A stretch of 36,844 nt of DNA from the NCBI GenBank assembly GCA_050947015.1, contig JBMNVT010000021.1:1-36844 (forward strand), read 5' to 3'. The translations under genes and the position numbers were made by a program. Shown here piece by piece: positions 30,878-36,844 of the stretch. Each line of letters begins with the position of its first letter. Position 1 is the stretch's first letter. Below the pieces are notes generated by a model. That model ran no database searches. It was not told the origin of the DNA and worked only from the letters and a program-made list of their open reading frames with translations. The stretch is from CAKXIK01 sp050947015. GTDB taxonomy: Bacteria; Bacillota; Clostridia; Oscillospirales; Acutalibacteraceae.

Positions 30878-31594
30878 ATGGATTTTTTCGCATTGGGCGA
30901 AGTATTGCTGCGGGCACTGCTTTCGTTGGCGATTCTGTTCGGAATGACAAAGCTGATGGGACGCAAGCAGGTTTCACAGCTGACGCCGTTTGATTATATT
31001 ATCGGAATTTCCATCGGTTCGATTGCAGCCGAGCTTGCCGTCAACCGTAATACTCCTATTCCAGACGGCGTTGCGGGGCTGCTGGTTTATTCATTGGCAG
31101 CCGTAATGATTTCTATCGCGACAGACAAAAGCCTGCGCCTGCGCCGTTTTTTCACCGGAAAACCGCTGCTGCTGATTCAGCACGGAAAAATCTGCGAGGA
31201 AAATCTTCGCAAGGCAAAAATGGACGTCAACGATCTGCTTTCACAATGCCGTGCGGCAGGCGCGTTTTCTCCAGATGAAATTGAGCATGCCGTTCTGGAA
31301 CCGAACGGCATGCTCAGCGTATTAAAAAAGACAGATCAGGCTCCGGCAACGCCGCAGCAGCTGTCGCTCTCCGTTCCCGCCGCCGCGCTCTGCGCCGAAG
31401 TAATCCTGGACGGTCAGGTGATGGTGCAGAACCTGCATGGAATCGGCCGCGACGAAATTTGGCTTTCCCGCGCACTGAAGGAGCAAAACGCCCCTGCGCC
31501 GGAGGATATTTTTCTGGCGCTCTGCGACGAAAACGGCAAGCTTTCGGTTTTTGCGCGCGGCGAGGTGGAGAAAGCGATGGACGTGCTGGAATAG
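30878..31594 (+). CDS. DUF421 (YetF-like) membrane protein
   Basis: A 238-residue protein. Three N-terminal membrane segments (VLLRALLSLAILFGMTKLMG, YIIGISIGSIAAEL, GLLVYSLAAVMISIA) precede a cytoplasmic DUF421 domain with GKPLLLIQHGKICEENLRKAKM, DDLLSQCR-like and VLEPNGMLSVL elements. YetF-type proteins are common in spore formers; related proteins have been linked to spore membrane functions, but the reaction is unknown. ATG 30878 is chosen over 30845 for the domain start; the ribosome-binding site (AAAGGG) is somewhat distant. It is convergent with the deacetylase gene. Confidence 0.88.
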   Translation: MDFFALGEVLLRALLSLAILFGMTKLMGRKQVSQLTPFDYIIGISIGSIAAELAVNRNTPIPDGVAGLLVYSLAAVMISIATDKSLRLRRFFTGKPLLLIQHGKICEENLRKAKMDVNDLLSQCRAAGAFSPDEIEHAVLEPNGMLSVLKKTDQAPATPQQLSLSVPAAALCAEVILDGQVMVQNLHGIGRDEIWLSRALKEQNAPAPEDIFLALCDENGKLSVFARGEVEKAMDVLE

Positions 31595-31646
31595 CGCCGA
31601 TCCCTTGCGCGGTTTCCGCGCAGCCCGCTTTTGCGGCAGCGCGGCA

Positions 31647-32489
31647 TTACCCGGGGATTGCAATGGTTTGCCCCGCGGGAACCATCTGATCCGTATCGCC
31701 CCAACGGAAGAAAAGATCGAGCGCCGTCGGGTTCTGCACCAGCTTCATGTCCACACTGAACCGCAACTGGCGATAAGCCATAATATAATCAAAAATCTGA
31801 ATGTTGGTCGCGTACCAGATGTCGGAATGCCCGCCGATTAATTCTGCAAAACGCTTGATAACCTGCCAGTTGTCATATGCTTCAAATTCATAGCTGTGTC
31901 CCCAAAGATAAAACATCTTTGGATCCCTTTGCGGTGTGCTTTCCAAAAAGGTTCTGCCAAGCTCCTCCAGCCGCGGATCGCTGTGGTGTACCGTTGCCGG
32001 CAGCTGAAGCCAGTCTTCCGGAATCTCAAAGCCACCCGAACTGACAACCGTTCTGGCATAGACAATCCCTGCCGCCTTCAGCACCTCTATCACATCCTGA
32101 TTCAGTGTGCCGTAAGGATAAGCCATACCCCGCACGACACAGCCGAACATTTCTTCCAGCCGGCGCCGGTCCTCCACAATTTCATAGACCATCCGCGACG
32201 TTGGAATTTTATCTAAAAACGGATGTGTCAGGCCATGTACCGCAACCTCGTTTCCGGATTCCCGATACAGCGCGAGCGCCTTTTGCGCACTCAGTCGGCG
32301 ATGGATTTGCCCCTTGGGGTAAACGGTTCCTTCCGGCGCAAACAGCCCAGCATTCAGGTTAAAGGTTCCCTTCAGGCCACAGCGGTTCATGATTTCGATC
32401 AGCCGAATATCCTGCTCCACGCCGTCGTCATAGCTCATCGTGAACGCTTTTGCCTTTCCGCCGGGAAACCTCATCCATAAGTTTTCCAT
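31647..32489 (-). CDS. Polysaccharide deacetylase (NodB-like) family protein
   Basis: A 280-residue NodB-homology protein without a signal peptide. FTMSYDDGVEQD has the paired Asp, VAVHGLTHPFLD has the two metal-binding His, and MAYPYGTLNQDVIEVL matches the later motif with the catalytic-face Arg/Tyr region. The C-terminal YLWGHSYEFE could supply a further His. It probably removes acetyl or similar groups from a carbohydrate in the cytoplasm or acts on imported sugar. It is transcribed alone from a consensus promoter. Confidence 0.88.
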   Translation of the reverse strand: MENLWMRFPGGKAKAFTMSYDDGVEQDIRLIEIMNRCGLKGTFNLNAGLFAPEGTVYPKGQIHRRLSAQKALALYRESGNEVAVHGLTHPFLDKIPTSRMVYEIVEDRRRLEEMFGCVVRGMAYPYGTLNQDVIEVLKAAGIVYARTVVSSGGFEIPEDWLQLPATVHHSDPRLEELGRTFLESTPQRDPKMFYLWGHSYEFEAYDNWQVIKRFAELIGGHSDIWYATNIQIFDYIMAYRQLRFSVDMKLVQNPTALDLFFRWGDTDQMVPAGQTIAIPG

Positions 32490-32835
32490 TGTCTTTCCTC
32501 CTTAAACTGATGTAAAATCTGATTCATTTCTGCTTGTCGAAACAAACGCGCCGATACTGCTCTGCGCGCCTCCCGATTGAAACTATACCGCTTTCCAGCC
32601 GCTCTGTCAATGACAAACGCGCAGAACCCACTGTCCGGAAGGGCTTGCACAAAAGCCCGCCGAAAACAACAGCCGAAAGAAACGCAAAAAAGTACAAAAC
32701 TTTGCGCAAAAATACAAGGAAAAGAAATTTAGATGCGGTATATTATAAATGTCTCCGGTTGCTGCTCTTTGAGCGTCCGCGCCGGAAAACCGAAAGGCAT
32801 ACCCTCTTAATTTACAGGAAAGGATAGGGGTAAGG
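32490..32835. other. Gene-free interval between deacetylase and corrinoid operon
   Basis: 346 nt holding the deacetylase promoter (32582-32610) and the leader of the rightward corrinoid genes. An AT-rich TATATTATAAAT lies near 32739-32750 but has no convincing –35 partner. No riboswitch was recognised. Confidence 0.5.
32582..32610 (-). promoter_or_regulatory. Deacetylase promoter
   Basis: On the minus strand TTGACA (32610-32605), exactly 17 nt, TATAGT (32587-32582). Confidence 0.8.
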
Positions 32836-33474
32836 ATGGCAATTCTTGAAGATATCTCCGAAAACCTGCAAAAGGGCAGAGCGAAAGTTGTAAAAGAATT
32901 GGTTCAGCAGGCAATCGACGAAAAAATTCCGGTAAAGGATATTCTGGAACAGGGCCTGCTCAGCGGCATGAGCATTATCGGAGAAAAGTTTAAAAACAAC
33001 GAGGTCTTTGTGCCGGAAGTGCTGATTGCCGCCCGGGCAATGAATATGGGTGCGGCGCTTCTCAAGCCGTTGTTGGCGGAATCGGGTGTGACTGCTGCCG
33101 GAAAAGTTTGTATCGGCACGGTTCAGGGCGATTTGCATGACATCGGCAAGAATCTTGTCAAAATGATGATGGAAGGCAAAGGGCTTGAGGTTATCGATCT
33201 GGGTACCGACGTTTCCCCCGAAAAATTTGTGGAAACCGCCATTAATGAAAACTGTCAGGTGATCGCCTGCTCTGCGCTGTTGACTACCACTATGAACGTT
33301 ATGGAACAGGTTGTGGCAAAGGTGAACGAAGCCGGAATTCACGACCGCGTCAAAATTATGGTTGGCGGCGCTCCGGTTACAGAAGCCTTCTGCAGCCAGA
33401 TTGGCGCCGACGCATATACCGCGGACGCCGCTTCCGCCGCGGATGTTGCGGCACAGATCTGCAAAGCGTGCTGA
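32836..33474 (+). CDS. Methyltransferase cognate corrinoid protein (MtmC/MttC-like)
   Basis: A 212-residue protein. The N-terminal helical cap (about 1-85) contains GLLSGMSIIGEKFKNNEVFV. A Rossmann-like B12 domain follows with GTVQGDLHDIGKNLV, in which DxHxxG (His101) is the lower-axial cobalt ligand motif. SALLTTTMNVM and VGGAPVTEAF are the usual family elements, and it ends CKAC. Such proteins shuttle a methyl group between a substrate-specific methyltransferase and an acceptor methyltransferase. Neither is encoded in the window. It heads a rightward group with DUF2284 and RACE-like genes. Confidence 0.95.
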   Translation: MAILEDISENLQKGRAKVVKELVQQAIDEKIPVKDILEQGLLSGMSIIGEKFKNNEVFVPEVLIAARAMNMGAALLKPLLAESGVTAAGKVCIGTVQGDLHDIGKNLVKMMMEGKGLEVIDLGTDVSPEKFVETAINENCQVIACSALLTTTMNVMEQVVAKVNEAGIHDRVKIMVGGAPVTEAFCSQIGADAYTADAASAADVAAQICKAC

Positions 33475-33503
33475 AGCGTTTTTTCCGATTTTTCTGAAAT
33501 TTG

Positions 33504-33545
33504 AACCGGACGGGCTTGCGCAAGCTGACCTGCCCGGTTTTTTTA
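33504..33545 (+). terminator. Intercistronic terminator-like hairpin
   Basis: AACCGG…CGGGC (33504-33515) pairs with GCCCGGTT (33532-33539), with a one- or two-base bulge, followed by a run of T. It lies between the corrinoid gene and DUF2284, so read-through may set a lower level for the downstream genes. Confidence 0.7.
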
Positions 33546-33561
33546 CAAAGGAGAGATTGCT

Positions 33562-34122
33562 GTGAATCCGGAAGAACTTGCGCAGGAAATTCAGACTTTG
33601 GGAGCCTTCCGAACCGGAACAGCCGCCGTAAAGGATATTACATTCGACCGCGGATTCCGCGCTTTGTGCGAGCAGAACGCCTGCGGAAATTACGGAAAGA
33701 GCTGGATGTGCCCCCCGGACGCAGGCGATATTGACACTTTAATTGCCCGGGCAAAGTCTTATGAAATTGCGGTGGTGTATCAGACGGTCGGCATGCTGGA
33801 GGATTCTTATGACTTTGAGGGTATGATGGCGGCCGGGCAGAGGATGAACGAGCTGACGCTCGCTATCCGCAGGCGCTTTGGCGACCAGCTGCACGAAGCG
33901 CTGTTTCTCGGCGCAGGAGGATGCCGCGTCTGCCCCGTTTGCGCAAAAAAGACCGGAGAACCCTGCCGTTTTCCCGAACAGGCGCTCGCCAGCCTGGAAA
34001 CTTACGGAATCCACGTTTCGCGGCTGGCGGAGCTTTGCGGAATGAAGTACATCAACGGGCAAAACACTGTCACCTATTTTGGCGCAATCCTGCTGCGCGC
34101 TTCCACGGCGAAAGGAGCGTAG
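33562..34122 (+). CDS. DUF2284 cysteine-rich (putative metal-binding) protein
   Basis: A 186-residue protein with Cys clusters typical of DUF2284: CEQNACGNYGKSWMCPPD near residues 31-52, and GAGGCRVCPVCAKKTGEPCRFP near 115-137. These resemble [Fe-S]- or zinc-binding sites. The family often accompanies corrinoid methyltransferase genes, but its role is not established. It starts at GTG 33562 with AAAGGAG upstream. Its stop precedes the RACE-like gene by 4 nt, so the two are co-translated. Confidence 0.85.
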   Translation: MNPEELAQEIQTLGAFRTGTAAVKDITFDRGFRALCEQNACGNYGKSWMCPPDAGDIDTLIARAKSYEIAVVYQTVGMLEDSYDFEGMMAAGQRMNELTLAIRRRFGDQLHEALFLGAGGCRVCPVCAKKTGEPCRFPEQALASLETYGIHVSRLAELCGMKYINGQNTVTYFGAILLRASTAKGA

Positions 34123-34126
34123 CGCG

Positions 34127-35674
34127 ATGGCTGTCATCACTTTGAACACCGGCGGACAGACGGTTCACCGGGAATGCGCAGTGCCTGTTTCAGCCATGGA
34201 ATTCCTGCGCGGCTGCGAAACAGAAATTTCTGCTCTGTGCGGCGGAACCGGGCGCTGCGGAAAATGCCGCGTTTTTGCGCGAGGCAGCCTTTCGGCGGTC
34301 ACCGAAGAAGAAAAGCGAATGCTACGTCCGGACGAGCTTCGTGACGGGGTTCGGCTGGCCTGCAGGCTGCAGCTGCTCGGCGACGCGGAACTGACTCTCT
34401 GCCGGGAAAGCCGATTGACGCAGATCCGTACTGCCGGCGTTCTTCCCCGTTTTTCTTTTCGTCCGATGTTCCTGCAGTTCGGCGCGGCGGTGGATCTTGG
34501 CACCACAACAATTGCCGTTCAGCTCTGCGGCCCGGACGGAATGCTGACCTCCGCCTCGGCGCCTAATCCGCAGCGCCGCTTTGGTGCCGACGTCATTACG
34601 CGCATCGGCCAGTCGCTTGCCGGCCACAGCCGGGAACTTGCGGAATGTGTTCGTGAGGAAATTTCTGCGCTGCTGTGCAGGGCGGCACACGAGGCCAGAA
34701 TCTCCGCCGAACAAGTGGACGCCTTCGTCATCACCGGCAACACGACGATGCTTTATTTGCTGACGGAGAAGAACCCCGAAGCGCTTTCACACGCGCCGTT
34801 TCAGGCGGACGAGCTGTTTGGCTGCCGGTTGCCGGCTGCTTCGCTCGGGCTGCCCGGGCGGGAGAACGCCGCGGTTTATCTGCCGCGCTGCGCTTCTGCC
34901 TTTGTCGGCGCGGACATCATCACCGCGCTGCTTGCCGGCGAAACCTGCCGCAGCGCGGAAACTACCCTGTTTGCCGACATCGGAACCAACGGAGAGATTG
35001 CGCTTTGGGACGGAAAAAAACTGACTTGCTGTTCCACCGCGGCAGGCCCCGCCTTTGAAGGAGTCGGGCTGAGCTGCGGTATGCAGGGCGCTCCGGGAGC
35101 CATTGACCATGTTTTTCTTCTCAATGGAAGGCCAGTCTGCTCGGTTGTCGGAGACGAAACGGCAAAGGGAATTTGCGGCAGCGGCGTGGTGGATGCGCTG
35201 GCCGTGCTGCTGCAAAACGGCATGCTGGACGAAAGCGGGCTGCTCGACGACCGATTCAATCAGCAACCCGGAAGCACCGCTGCATTCGCTTTGGCGCCGG
35301 GCGTGCAGATTACGCAGAAGGATATTCGAATGGTACAGCTGGCCAAAAGCGCCGTCTGTGCCGGAATGAAAACACTGCTCAGGAAATCGGGAATAACCGC
35401 CGGACAAGTTCGCCGACTTCAGATTGCCGGCGGTTTTGGCAGTTATCTGAATCTGGATTCCGCGGCAGCAATCGGGCTGTTCCCGCCGCAGCTGCAAAAC
35501 CGCGCCTTTATACTCGGCAACGCCGCCCTTAGCGGCGCCGTAATGCTTCTGCTCAACCGCGAGTTTGTTGCACAGACCGACACGCTCGCACAGAACGCCG
35601 TAACCGTGGACTTAAGTACTGACCCGATTTTTCTGGAGGAATATACCGAAAACATGTTGTTTGGTTCCGAATAA
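34127..35674 (+). CDS. Corrinoid-activating protein (RACE-like; [2Fe-2S] plus DUF4445/ASKHA domain)
   Basis: A 515-residue protein. An N-terminal [2Fe-2S] ferredoxin domain carries CGGTGRCGKC (residues 38-47). A linker follows, then an ASKHA ATPase-like DUF4445 domain with AVDLGTTTIAVQL, DAFVITGNTTMLYL, LFADIGTNGEIAL, CGSGVVDALAVLL and QIAGGFGSYL. RACE/RamA-type proteins reduce inactive Co(II) corrinoid to Co(I) with ATP. ATG 34127 is chosen because AAAGGAG lies about 11 nt upstream and the domain starts there. It is the last gene of the group and presumably reactivates the corrinoid protein at 32836. Confidence 0.92.
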   Translation: MAVITLNTGGQTVHRECAVPVSAMEFLRGCETEISALCGGTGRCGKCRVFARGSLSAVTEEEKRMLRPDELRDGVRLACRLQLLGDAELTLCRESRLTQIRTAGVLPRFSFRPMFLQFGAAVDLGTTTIAVQLCGPDGMLTSASAPNPQRRFGADVITRIGQSLAGHSRELAECVREEISALLCRAAHEARISAEQVDAFVITGNTTMLYLLTEKNPEALSHAPFQADELFGCRLPAASLGLPGRENAAVYLPRCASAFVGADIITALLAGETCRSAETTLFADIGTNGEIALWDGKKLTCCSTAAGPAFEGVGLSCGMQGAPGAIDHVFLLNGRPVCSVVGDETAKGICGSGVVDALAVLLQNGMLDESGLLDDRFNQQPGSTAAFALAPGVQITQKDIRMVQLAKSAVCAGMKTLLRKSGITAGQVRRLQIAGGFGSYLNLDSAAAIGLFPPQLQNRAFILGNAALSGAVMLLLNREFVAQTDTLAQNAVTVDLSTDPIFLEEYTENMLFGSE

Positions 35675-35710
35675 AAGCAAATTGAGTGCATATCTCAAAG
35701 AATACAAAAA

Positions 35711-35736
35711 GGGGATCGGATTTTACTCCGATCCCC
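35711..35736. terminator. Terminator-like hairpin after the corrinoid operon
   Basis: GGGGATCGGA (35711-35720) pairs with TCCGATCCCC (35727-35736). The T run is on the minus-strand side only, so termination of the rightward operon may be partial. Confidence 0.65.
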
Positions 35737-35779
35737 TCAGCCTGTCAAAAAAGCTCGCCTTAGTCGGGTGTCCGTAAAA

Positions 35780-35860
35780 CAGTTTAAGCCAAGCTGTAAA
35801 ATGCAGCTTGACTTAAACTGCTGTCCGCACTACATAGCAGGATGCTATGTATAGAAGTGC
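35780..35860. repeat. Two adjacent hairpins
   Basis: Arms 35780-35796 and 35804-35820 pair over 17 nt with one mismatch. Immediately after, CATAGCA (35833-35839) pairs with TGCTATG (35843-35849) inside a GCAC/GTGC closing pair (35827-35830, 35857-35860). Confidence 0.65.
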
Positions 35861-35961
35861 GCCCTTGTATCTGTTCGGTAAATTCAAATTGAACTATCCA
35901 ATCCTCAAAAACCATTGATTTTTCAAGGCTTCACGCCTGTTTTCCGTTCAAACCTTATCTG

Positions 35962-36007
35962 TTTGCCCTTGTTTTGCCCTTATGAGCCGAAACAAGGGCA
36001 AATTTTT
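35962..36007 (+). terminator. Intrinsic terminator with no visible upstream gene
   Basis: TTTGCCCTTGTTT (35962-35974) pairs perfectly with AAACAAGGGCAAA (35990-36002), followed by TTTTT. Confidence 0.8.
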
Positions 36008-36062
36008 ATATAAATATTATCAAATTCTTTTTCGGCAGGCAATAACCCTCGGCGTTTGAGAG

Positions 36063-36166
36063 CGAAATACACCCCTCGCACAAACTAACAGTTTGTACTT
36101 AGGGTATTTCGATCCTGTGGGGAGCTAAAGCGTCAAGACAGATGCAAAATGAGAACGCACCTTGAC
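36063..36166. repeat. Inverted-repeat cluster, possible oriT remnant
   Basis: A nested hairpin has outer arms CGAAATAC (36063-36070) and GTATTTCG (36104-36111) and inner arms ACAAACT (36080-36086) and AGTTTGT (36090-36096). GTCAAG (36132-36137) and CTTGAC (36161-36166) form another pair. It lies directly upstream of a relaxase-like start. Confidence 0.45.
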
Positions 36167-36187
36167 AGCAGAAAATGGATATGATGT

Positions 36188-36307
36188 ATGGCGAGACACA
36201 ACTTTATTCAAAAGTCAAAGCTGTTGAATGCCAAAGGATGGATTGCAGGGTTACTATTATTTACCGTTTTTCTCCAACCCGAAAGTCAATCCATCAATTT
36301 TTGCTGA
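36188..36307 (+). pseudogene. Truncated relaxase-like N-terminal fragment
   Basis: A 39-codon ORF beginning MARHNFIQKSKLLNAKG. This closely resembles the first residues of relaxases in Firmicutes integrative mobilizable elements (pattern RHNFIQ.SKL.NAKGRI.YI). After about 17 residues the resemblance stops and the frame ends at TGA 36305-36307. It is probably a deletion remnant. The match is short, so chance similarity is possible. Confidence 0.4.
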
Positions 36308-36318
36308 CTTAACATATA

Positions 36319-36695
36319 TTAACCTATCATTTTTCCGTTCTTAATCATTTCGATTATTTCTTCCTCGTTCTGGCACTTATCATAATCGCCGACAAGCTGA
36401 CCTTCGTAGTGATATACAATGCTTTTTCCTTGTTTCTTAGGAGGCGTTTCTCCAGTTCATCTACGCCATACCGCCTTGCAAATTCTGCAAAAGTGCGGAT
36501 GCGTGGTTTGTCAAGCATTCCGCCGGAACATGGGAAGTGAACACATTCCCAGCAACCGTTCAAGCCTTTCTCTCGGCAGCAGTTATAATTTTTACACCAA
36601 CCGTGAATATCACAACCACCATTTTGGCAACCGATGCATTTGTCATTTTCGGAGCATACACAACAGGCAAGCCCGCAATAAGCAATCGCTTTCAT
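36319..36695 (-). pseudogene. DUF3795 protein gene, frameshifted
   Basis: The N-terminal part is a Cys-rich DUF3795 domain: MKAIAYCGLACCVCSENDKC, then GWCKNYNCCREKGLNGCWEC. After AEFARRYGVDELEKRLLRNK the annotated frame turns to unrelated sequence ending at 36354. The expected continuation (YHYEGQLVGDYDKCQNEEEI) is present one frame over and ends at 36319. Comparison with the fragment at 24419-24580 shows one missing G near 36430. It begins 17 nt after the stop of the kinase-like gene, so it was the second gene of an operon. A sequencing error would look the same. Confidence 0.75.
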
Positions 36696-36712
36696 TCATG
36701 TCTCCCTATAAT

Positions 36713-36844
36713 TCAAAATTGATTACTAAGTTTTTCTGCAATCAACTCTGCGTTATTATCTATTGGCAAAGTGCCATCAACCCTGATAATCGGGCAAGAT
36801 ATTGAAGGCAGCCAAATTTCAACCGTGTTTTCATCTTTGGATTT
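36713..36844 (-). CDS. Probable nucleotide or AAA kinase, C-terminal end (runs off right edge)
   Basis: The last 43 codons of a leftward gene, containing NTVEIWLPSISCPIIRVDGT and ending KLSNQF. The WLPS…PIIRVDGT…I pattern resembles the C-terminal end of adenylate-kinase-like or other P-loop kinases, in which a sugar- or substrate-binding strand precedes a final helix. The nucleotide-binding part is outside the window, so the identity is tentative. Confidence 0.5.
   Translation of the reverse strand, partial: KSKDENTVEIWLPSISCPIIRVDGTLPIDNNAELIAEKLSNQF

Larger units (their letters stand above)
35675..36187. other. Structured non-coding region, probable mobile-element scar
   Basis: About 510 nt without a credible gene. 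In order it holds a terminator-like hairpin, two adjacent hairpins (35780-35860), an intrinsic terminator (35962-36007) and an inverted-repeat cluster (36063-36166) leading into what reads as a truncated relaxase start. Confidence 0.55.

Noticed and set aside
31606..31622. TGCGCGG/CCGCGCA hairpin as terminator between the convergent DUF421 and deacetylase genes
   Set aside because: A 7-bp stem with 3-nt loop but no T run on either strand; too weak to call.
32490..32835. Cobalamin riboswitch ahead of the corrinoid operon
   Set aside because: No B12-box-like sequence or matching fold was found in the leader.
34787..35497. 236-codon leftward frame opposite the RACE-like gene
   Set aside because: GC-rich antisense shadow with no domain.
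1..36844. CRISPR array or rRNA genes
   Set aside because: No regularly spaced repeat series and no rRNA-like sequence was seen anywhere in the window.

Overview
The window looks like a chromosomal segment of a low-to-mid GC, endospore-forming, anaerobic member of the Clostridia. The evidence is the conserved lepA–hemW–hrcA–grpE–dnaK–dnaJ order with a perfect CIRCE operator, SleC/SpoIID-type spore cortex enzymes, a three-module flavodiiron protein with rubredoxin, and a corrinoid/RACE module. Placement in the Oscillospirales (Ruminococcaceae-like) is a guess from general protein flavour, not a demonstrated assignment.

Layout. (1) 1–3.7 kb: the end of an IS transposase, then a reduced Mu-like prophage. 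Read leftward it carries a Cro-like repressor, two Mor-family activators (one fused to a Mu-type winged helix), a scaffolding protein and a coat protein. A divergent CI-like repressor is separated from it by a compact switch with three TGAGTATACTCA-type operators and two face-to-face promoters. (2) 3.9–4.3 kb: rpmB with its own promoter and terminator. (3) 4.3–13.6 kb: core translation and heat-shock genes, all leftward. lepA, an endonuclease/exonuclease/phosphatase-fold protein and hemW come first, then a DUF1905 protein, then hrcA–grpE–dnaK–dnaJ under CIRCE. (4) 13.7–14.4 kb: a Ser/Glu/Pro-rich surface protein. (5) 14.6–19.0 kb: an apparent O2/NO-defence regulon comprising a four-helix-bundle protein, rubredoxin, a flavodiiron–flavin reductase–rubredoxin fusion, a Crp/Fnr regulator and a divergent 2×[4Fe-4S] protein. 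Two of its promoters carry the same palindrome (GTTGYAAAAACAAC), each exactly 22 nt upstream of the –10 box, which is the class II activator position. (6) 19.0–24.0 kb: a SleC-like cortex enzyme split into two same-frame ORFs, an AraC regulator, a broken FAD oxidoreductase and an NlpC/P60 protein. (7) 24.1–25.6 kb: tRNA-Tyr followed by gene fragments (DUF3795, a prenyltransferase-like N terminus, a gutted FAD oxidoreductase). (8) 25.7–32.5 kb: a MacB/FtsX-type ABC exporter with a very long extracytoplasmic coiled coil, a HAD phosphatase, a DUF421 membrane protein and a polysaccharide deacetylase. (9) 32.8–35.7 kb: a corrinoid protein, a DUF2284 protein and a corrinoid-activating (RACE-like) ferredoxin/ASKHA protein, with no methyltransferase beside them. 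(10) 35.7–36.8 kb: structured non-coding DNA that looks like the scar of an integrative mobilizable element, a frameshifted DUF3795 gene and the end of a probable nucleotide kinase.

The most coherent new observation is the Crp/Fnr regulon. Motif sequence, motif-to-–10 spacing, gene content and the overlap with the regulator's own promoter all fit a regulator that activates two redox-defence promoters and represses itself. Second is the face-to-face promoter switch of the mini-prophage. All functional statements come from reading the sequence and family knowledge; no searches or calculations were run.
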